Origin: Alcanivorax sp.
Lineage (GTDB): Bacteria > Pseudomonadota > Gammaproteobacteria > Pseudomonadales > Alcanivoracaceae
DNA: 64,000 nucleotides
Assembly (NCBI RefSeq): GCF_017794965.1
Contig: NZ_CP051240.1
Coordinates: 2,790,001-2,854,000, forward strand
Reading direction: 5' to 3'
A program made the translations under genes and the position numbers. Positions 59,482 through 64,000 of this stretch are shown here, piece after piece. The notes under the pieces were generated by a model. The model was given only the letters and a program-made list of their open reading frames with translations, had not been told where the DNA came from and ran no database searches. The stretch's first letter is position 1; every line of letters starts with the position of its first letter.

Positions 59482-60282
59482 ATGTGGCTATTCACCCGAA
59501 CAGCCCTGGCTGTGACCTTGGCAGTCCTTCTCAGTGCATGCTCGAGATTCCAAAATCTGAGTGAGCATTTCAATTGCTCCGCAGAACATTGCCTGCGCAC
59601 CTACCCCGCTGTGGATATTACTCAACAGGATTACGAGGCTTTTGACACCATTACCATTCTTCCTCCTGATCTTGCGATGGAAGAGAAAACGCTCAGTGGT
59701 GAGGTGACCGGCGCCACCAAGCGCACAGGCTACGGACAGGCATTACTGCTCGAACAGCTTACCCCTGTGGCCAAGAGTTATGAAATAGAAAGCCTTACTC
59801 TCACGATTGACGCCCCAATCGCCGATGCTATCTCACAACTTTACACCAAGGCCTGGGCGGACGATTTAAGCCCGCAACAGGTAAAAGAGTCGACGCCTTT
59901 TTTCGGTTTACCTGAACTGCCAGCCCCGGTGCAACAGGCGTCCCTTGGCCTTCCTGAATCATTGGCAAAATACCAGGATGGAAGCTGCTGTTATCTGCTT
60001 ACCCGCTTTTCGGGCTGGCATCATACAGATGGCGCCAAGGCGGCCAAGATCACCTCAGCCGCGCTCTTCAGCACGTTTTCCGGAGGTAGTGGCTATGCTG
60101 GGAGTTTTGGCAGTGCAATCAGCGACATGGCCGTTGTTCGAAAAAGCGATGGAAAAGTGCTTTGGAGCGCACGGATGATTAGTGATGGCAGACCCAGACA
60201 ACTGCGCATGACAGTCGCCGAGTTTTTTAGCTCTGTTTACAACGCCAACGTAATCCGCGAACAAGATCTTTCCAAACAGTGA
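59482..60282 (+). CDS. Hypothetical lipoprotein
   Basis: This is a 266-residue protein with lipobox VTLAVLLSACSRFQN (Cys at about 20). It contains two early Cys (FNCSAEHC) and a CC pair (DGSCCYLLTRFSGW), and a Gly/Ser-rich segment FSTFSGGSGYAGSFGSAI. The middle and end (VVRKSDGKVLWSARM) recall outer-membrane lipoproteins with beta-sheet folds. No family recognised. Base composition is lower in GC than uvrA and the gene after it. The ATG comes 1 nt after the uvrA stop. Confidence 0.75.
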   Translation: MWLFTRTALAVTLAVLLSACSRFQNLSEHFNCSAEHCLRTYPAVDITQQDYEAFDTITILPPDLAMEEKTLSGEVTGATKRTGYGQALLLEQLTPVAKSYEIESLTLTIDAPIADAISQLYTKAWADDLSPQQVKESTPFFGLPELPAPVQQASLGLPESLAKYQDGSCCYLLTRFSGWHHTDGAKAAKITSAALFSTFSGGSGYAGSFGSAISDMAVVRKSDGKVLWSARMISDGRPRQLRMTVAEFFSSVYNANVIREQDLSKQ

Positions 60283-60395
60283 ACCAGAGGGAGATCACAT
60301 TTTCATGGCCTGTCACCTGTTTGAATTATCCTGCCCACCTTAACGTCATCAATCAGCGACATGATCAGCCTAACCACTCGCTATGGAGGTTGATC

Positions 60396-61661
60396 ATGAA
60401 ACGGATCTGGGCACTACGAGGCGTTATCACTGCGGCTGCGCTGGCAGCGACCACCGTTGCCTGTGCCGGCAATAACACGAAGGCACCAAAAGGCACTGTG
60501 GAGCTGGGGCCTCGCCCCTTCTACCTCTTGACTGACATGGACGAGGGGCCGGTGAAACAGGTGTTGCAAGCCTGTGCACGCAACCCACGGCCCATGCAGC
60601 CCAGCGACTTCTCCATCGGCCATCGCGGAGCCCCCCTACAGTTCCCGGAACATACCGAAGAATCCTACCGCGCAGCTGCGCGTATGGGCGCCGGCATCCT
60701 GGAATGTGATGTGGCCTTCACCAAGGATCAAGAGCTGGTATGTCGCCATTCCCAGTGCGACCTGCACACCACCACCAATATCCTGGAAACAGACCTGGCC
60801 AGTCAGTGCAGCCAGCCCTTCAGCCCCTTTGATGGCAGCAACCCGGCCAGCGCGCAATGCTGCACCAGCGATATCACCCTGGCTGAGTTCAAGACCCTGA
60901 AAGGAAAAATGGATGGCGCCAACCCCCGGGCCACCACTGTGGAAGGCTATTTGCAGGGCACGCCACCGTACCGTACCGATCTCTACAGCGCCAGGGGCAC
61001 CCTGCTCAGCCACCGTGAAAGCATTGCGCTGTTCCAGCAACTGGGCGTCAAGATGACCCCGGAACTCAAAACTCCGTCTGTCCCCATGCCCTGGCAGGGT
61101 ACTTACACCCAGCAGGACTATGCCCATCAGTTGATTCAGGAATACCGGGACGCGGGCGTCCCGCCCCAACAGGTCTTTCCCCAGTCTTTCCTGCTGGAAG
61201 ATGTGCGCTACTGGATTGACCATGAAGGCGCCTACGGCCGTCAGGCCGTTTATCTGGACGGTCGGGACAGCCAGGGACTGGATCCACAGAACCCCGGCAC
61301 CTGGCAACCGGACATGGCCACTCTGGCCGGTTACGGGGTGAACATCATTGCCCCGCCACTATGGATGCTGGTCACCACTGATAGCCACAACCAGATTGTT
61401 CCCAGCCCCTATGCTGAAGCCGCACGTGCTGCAGACCTGGATGTGATCGCCTGGTCACTGGAGCGTTCCGGGCCACTCACGGGCGGCGGCGGCTGGTATT
61501 ACCAGAGCGTGGCCCCGGCCATCGACAATGACGGCGACACTTTCACCTTGCTCGACGTGCTCGCCCGCCAGGTTGGGGTCATTGGTGTTTTCTCTGATTG
61601 GCCCGCCACAACCACCTTTTACGCCAACTGCCTGCAGCGATTTCGCAGCGCCTCAAAATAA
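60396..61661 (+). CDS. Glycerophosphodiester phosphodiesterase lipoprotein
   Basis: This is a 421-residue protein. The signal has Cys at about 21-23 (ATTVACAGN). The GDPD domain opens FSIGHRGAPLQFPEHTEESY with the catalytic His-Arg and Glu, followed by GILECDVAFTKDQELVCRHSQCDLHTTTNI, whose Glu, Asp and His bind metal. Paired CC and several other Cys suggest disulfides. It cleaves glycerophosphodiesters in the periplasm or at the outer membrane. The start at 60396 has GGAGG upstream; the frame from 60279 is not supported. Confidence 0.9.
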   Translation: MKRIWALRGVITAAALAATTVACAGNNTKAPKGTVELGPRPFYLLTDMDEGPVKQVLQACARNPRPMQPSDFSIGHRGAPLQFPEHTEESYRAAARMGAGILECDVAFTKDQELVCRHSQCDLHTTTNILETDLASQCSQPFSPFDGSNPASAQCCTSDITLAEFKTLKGKMDGANPRATTVEGYLQGTPPYRTDLYSARGTLLSHRESIALFQQLGVKMTPELKTPSVPMPWQGTYTQQDYAHQLIQEYRDAGVPPQQVFPQSFLLEDVRYWIDHEGAYGRQAVYLDGRDSQGLDPQNPGTWQPDMATLAGYGVNIIAPPLWMLVTTDSHNQIVPSPYAEAARAADLDVIAWSLERSGPLTGGGGWYYQSVAPAIDNDGDTFTLLDVLARQVGVIGVFSDWPATTTFYANCLQRFRSASK

Positions 61662-61736
61662 CCCATGGGTAGCACCAATCTGGCCGCCCTGCCCCCGCCC
61701 GGGGCAGCCAGGCTGGCCCTACGCCATATTTCGTAG

Positions 61737-61752
61737 TGGCACGATTTCTGCT
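61737..61752 (+). promoter_or_regulatory. Sigma-54 promoter before the gene at 61800
   Basis: TGGCACGATTTCTGCT matches TGGCACGRNNNTTGCW with one mismatch (CTGC for TTGC) and exact spacing. The predicted start is near 61763. A GC hairpin CTGCCCC / GGGGCAG lies about 30 nt upstream (near 61690-61708). Confidence 0.72.
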
Positions 61753-61799
61753 TAAACCCTGTTATTCGCAATACACAGACTGGGTCTGAGGAGTATGTG

Positions 61800-62177
61800 A
61801 TGAGTAACGCTACCGACCACCGTTGGTTAATGCAGTACAACATTGTCAATCTGGTCAACCAGTGTCGCCGTCTGATTCGTGCGGAGTTTGATGCCAACCT
61901 TTCTCTGACAGATCCGGAACTGCGCCACAAGCTGGCACACTATGCCGGACGAACCCGCTCCCAGGGAATGCAGCGTTTATACGGAGAGATCAGATTGGCT
62001 CTGATCGAACTGGAAGGGCCAGATGAACTCATAACCCCGGAAGAAGCGCTACCTGTGCGGTTCTATCGTGGTCAGCCGGTCGACATAGCCGAACACCGCA
62101 AGAAGCGCCCCGAACAAGAGGGAAAGTCGAAATCAGGCAAACCCCTCATGTATCGCGGGCGGGTCGTCGCCCAGTAA
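61800..62177 (+). CDS. Unknown protein behind a sigma-54 promoter
   Basis: This is a 125-residue protein beginning MSNATDHRWLMQYNIVNLVN. It has a helical, charged N-terminal part (NQCRRLIRAEFDANLSL, and RLYGEIRLALIELEG) and a Lys/Arg-rich C-terminus (EHRKKRPEQEGKSKSGKP). No signal or membrane segment. GAGGAG lies 6-7 nt before the ATG; a GTG one codon earlier is possible. I do not recognise the family. The correctly placed sigma-54 element suggests expression tied to nitrogen, motility or another enhancer-controlled state. Confidence 0.7.
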   Translation: MSNATDHRWLMQYNIVNLVNQCRRLIRAEFDANLSLTDPELRHKLAHYAGRTRSQGMQRLYGEIRLALIELEGPDELITPEEALPVRFYRGQPVDIAEHRKKRPEQEGKSKSGKPLMYRGRVVAQ

Positions 62178-62186
62178 GGAGGCAGA

Positions 62187-62522
62187 TCAGGCTGAGAATT
62201 GAAAGATACTCAGATCCAGTGGCTGGCTGTCCCCCAGCCACATCACCAACTCGGTGTGATCACGCAGATCATCGCCACTGAGTCCATGAATAAATATCGT
62301 CAAACCGTTACGACTGGCCATTAACCAGGGAATCACCTCACCAGCCAGTCGCCGTGGAATAGTGAGCTGACAGCTCCAGCGAGGATGCGGACCGACCCGC
62401 TTCCGGTGCATCTGCCCCATGGTCAGATCGAATTTCTGTCTTGCAGACTGGCACAGCGCAGCGGCCTGGCTGAAGGTGTCCGCGTCGTAATACACGTGCG
62501 CATGAAAACCCTTGATTGCCAT
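62187..62522 (-). CDS. DOPA 4,5-dioxygenase-family protein
   Basis: This is a 111-residue protein. FHAHVYYDADTFSQAA, MGQMHRKRVGPHPRWSCQL and LTIFIHGLSGDDLRDHTELVMWLG carry the conserved His residues of the family (extradiol-type ring cleavage in fungi and plants; bacterial role unclear). The start at 62522 has GGGGAGG upstream; the 74-residue extension runs through the rplQ terminator and is rejected. Confidence 0.85.
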   Translation of the reverse strand: MAIKGFHAHVYYDADTFSQAAALCQSARQKFDLTMGQMHRKRVGPHPRWSCQLTIPRRLAGEVIPWLMASRNGLTIFIHGLSGDDLRDHTELVMWLGDSQPLDLSIFQFSA

Positions 62523-62671
62523 AGACCTCCCCGCCCGTTGCGATATCTGAGAACCCGGACTGCCAGCGCATCTCCCCAGCCATCGCCAAAGAATGGAGCG
62601 AAAATGACACAACGCCTTCCACAAAGCCTCTGTATCAGCATAGTACAGCCGTGCGGGCTTGCAACAGACAT

Positions 62672-62702
62672 AAAAAAACCGGGCCTTTGGCCCGGTTTTT
62701 TT
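62672..62702 (-). terminator. Bidirectional terminator after rplQ
   Basis: ACCGGGCC / GGCCCGGT with a 3-nt loop between A7 and T7. It ends the alpha operon on the minus strand, 20 nt past the rplQ stop. Confidence 0.92.
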
Positions 62703-62721
62703 GATCACTGCAACTCGGCGC

Positions 62722-63105
62722 TTATTCAGCGTCGGCGTCAGCAACCTCAGGACGGTCTACCAGCTCAACATAGGCCATCGGTGCGTTATCACCGGCACGG
62801 AAGCCCATTTTGAGGATACGCACGTAACCGCCAGGGCGGCTCTTGTAGCGCGGACCCAGCTCGTTGAACAGCTTGCCAACCACTTCCTTGGAACGGGTGC
62901 GGTTGAAAGCCAGACGACGGTTGGCTACGGAATCTTCCTTTGCCAGGGTGATCAGCGGCTCAGCCACACGACGCAGCTCTTTAGCCTTGGGCAGAGTGGT
63001 CTTGATCGCCCCGTGCTCCAGCAGAGACACGGCCATGTTACGGAACATCGCCTGACGATGAGAGCTGTTCCGATTCAGTTTTCTGCCGCTTTTGCGATGA
63101 CGCAT
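62722..63105 (-). CDS. rplQ: 50S ribosomal protein L17
   Basis: This is a 127-residue protein beginning MRHRKSGRKLNRNSSHRQAM, the L17 signature. Last gene of the alpha operon, 50 nt after rpoA. Ends with an acidic tail. Confidence 0.98.
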   Translation of the reverse strand: MRHRKSGRKLNRNSSHRQAMFRNMAVSLLEHGAIKTTLPKAKELRRVAEPLITLAKEDSVANRRLAFNRTRSKEVVGKLFNELGPRYKSRPGGYVRILKMGFRAGDNAPMAYVELVDRPEVADADAE

Positions 63106-63155
63106 GATTCTGTTCCTATGTTCAGGGGCGCTTCACAGCGTCCACAACAACTAAC

Positions 63156-64000
63156 TTAGCGCAATTTGGTGTTCAGCCGGTCGTCGTCACGAAGGCTGAC
63201 CGGCGGCCAGTTCTCCAGACGCATACCCAGCGACAAGCCCTTGGAGGCCAGCACGTCCTTGATCTCGGTGAGAGACTTCTTACCCAGGTTCGGGGTCTTG
63301 AGAAGCTCTACCTCGGTACGCTGAACCAGATCGCCGATGTAGTAGATGTTCTCTGCCTTGAGACAGTTGGCAGAACGAACGGTCAGTTCCAGGTCATCTA
63401 CCGGGCGCAGCAGGATCGGATCGATCTCTTCGCGCTCTTGCTTCGGCTCAGGCTTGGCGTCCTGTTCCAGATCCACGAATACCGCGATCTGCTGCTGCAG
63501 GATAGTCGCAGCGCGACGAATCGCTTCTTCCGGATCGATGGTACCGTCGGTTTCCAGATCGATAACCAGCTTATCCAGGTCGGTGCGCTGCTCAACACGG
63601 GCAGCTTCGACCACGTAGGCTACGCGACGAACCGGGCTGTAGCTGGCATCCAGCTGCAGACGGCCAATACCGCGAGTCTCGTCTTCATCAGTCTGACGGG
63701 AATCGGCAGCTTCGTAGCCACGACCCTTCTGCACTTTCAGCTTCACACGCAGTTCGGTGTCGCCGGTGATGGTGCAGATCAGGTGATCCGGGTTGACGAT
63801 CTCAACACTGTGATCACGCTGAATGTCATCCGCAGTGACTGCCCCGGGGCCTTTCTTGACCAGTTCCAGGGTAGCTTCTTCGCGGTCTTCCATCTTCAAG
63901 GCTACGCCCTTGAGGTTCAGCAGGATGTTGATCACATCTTCCTGAACACCTTCGATGGAAGAGTATTCGTGTTGTACGCCCTCGATCTCCACTTCGGTGA
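63156..64000 (-). CDS. rpoA: RNA polymerase alpha subunit, N-terminus beyond the window
   Basis: About 281 residues are visible of a protein normally near 330. The alpha-NTD part includes YSPVRRVAYVVEAARVEQRTDLDKLVIDLETDG (in parts). The linker and alpha-CTD include LLRPVDDLELTVRSANCLKAE and TPNLGKKSLTEIKDVLASKGLSLGM, which bind UP elements and activators. The reading frame stays open to the window edge, so the start lies upstream. Confidence 0.97.
   Translation of the reverse strand, partial: TEVEIEGVQHEYSSIEGVQEDVINILLNLKGVALKMEDREEATLELVKKGPGAVTADDIQRDHSVEIVNPDHLICTITGDTELRVKLKVQKGRGYEAADSRQTDEDETRGIGRLQLDASYSPVRRVAYVVEAARVEQRTDLDKLVIDLETDGTIDPEEAIRRAATILQQQIAVFVDLEQDAKPEPKQEREEIDPILLRPVDDLELTVRSANCLKAENIYYIGDLVQRTEVELLKTPNLGKKSLTEIKDVLASKGLSLGMRLENWPPVSLRDDDRLNTKLR

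Noticed and set aside
62523..62744. N-terminal extension of the DOPA-dioxygenase-like protein
   Set aside because: It crosses the rplQ terminator and the family motif starts just after the ATG at 62522, which has a strong ribosome site.
1..64000. tRNA or rRNA genes and insertion sequences
   Set aside because: No cloverleaf, rRNA segment or transposase was recognised in the gaps or reading frames.

Overview
The window reads as a chromosomal segment of a marine gammaproteobacterium, most likely Alcanivorax or a close relative. Two kinds of evidence point there. First, much of the gene order follows Pseudomonas-type chromosomes: pilS-pilR-thiO-fimT-minor pilins-ispH-fkpB-lspA-ileS-ribF-murJ-rpsT-proB-obg-rpmA-rplU-ispB, and ssb-MFS-uvrA-rplQ-rpoA. 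Second, there is a storage-lipid theme: a long two-domain fatty acyl-CoA/aldehyde reductase of the Marinobacter/Alcanivorax type, a phasin, and a GMC-type alcohol oxidoreductase. The genus call is an inference from recalled protein similarity, not from a search.

Layout. 1-11.4 kb: partial nadE, then the type IV pilus module (PP0621-like protein, PilS/PilR, ThiO, FimT, and the operon fimU-pilV-pilW-pilX-pilY1-pilE on the minus strand). 11.6-24.3 kb: housekeeping genes for isoprenoids (ispH, ispB), lipoprotein processing (lspA), translation (ileS, rpsT, rpmA, rplU), flavins (ribF), lipid II flipping (murJ), proline (proB) and ribosome assembly (obg). 24.3-39 kb: small conserved proteins, an AraC/SDR divergent pair, an unknown small ORF behind a strong sigma-54 promoter, a phasin with three internal repeats, an ABC1 kinase, a beta-barrel protein, a hybrid 7TM sensor kinase, a MoxR/VWA pair, a nitroreductase and a TetR repressor. 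39.4-46.7 kb: fatty acyl reductase, then an operon of a GMC oxidoreductase with two uncharacterised proteins, a MazG-like pyrophosphohydrolase and an epoxide hydrolase-like enzyme. 46.8-53.6 kb: class III cyclase plus lipoprotein, then a split type II secretion cluster (gspN-gspC-gspD). 53.6-64 kb: ssb, an MFS transporter, a CsgD-like regulator, uvrA with a LexA box, two lipoproteins, a second sigma-54-type promoter before an unknown gene, a DOPA-dioxygenase-like protein, and rplQ-rpoA (partial).

The most unusual signal is in the gaps. At eight or so places the intergenic DNA is a short tandem array with a strict 7-nt period. In five of them (near 12.6, 25.2, 41.5, 45.2 and 56.5 kb) it forms two arms that are inverted copies of each other, and one more (49.4 kb) has a one-unit return arm. 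The unit differs from place to place, but the period and the position next to stop codons are shared. I treat this as a candidate class of mobile or self-expanding intergenic element. Heptanucleotide tandem repeats are known in cyanobacteria (STRR), so period 7 alone is not new. The variable-unit inverted architecture is what deserves checking.
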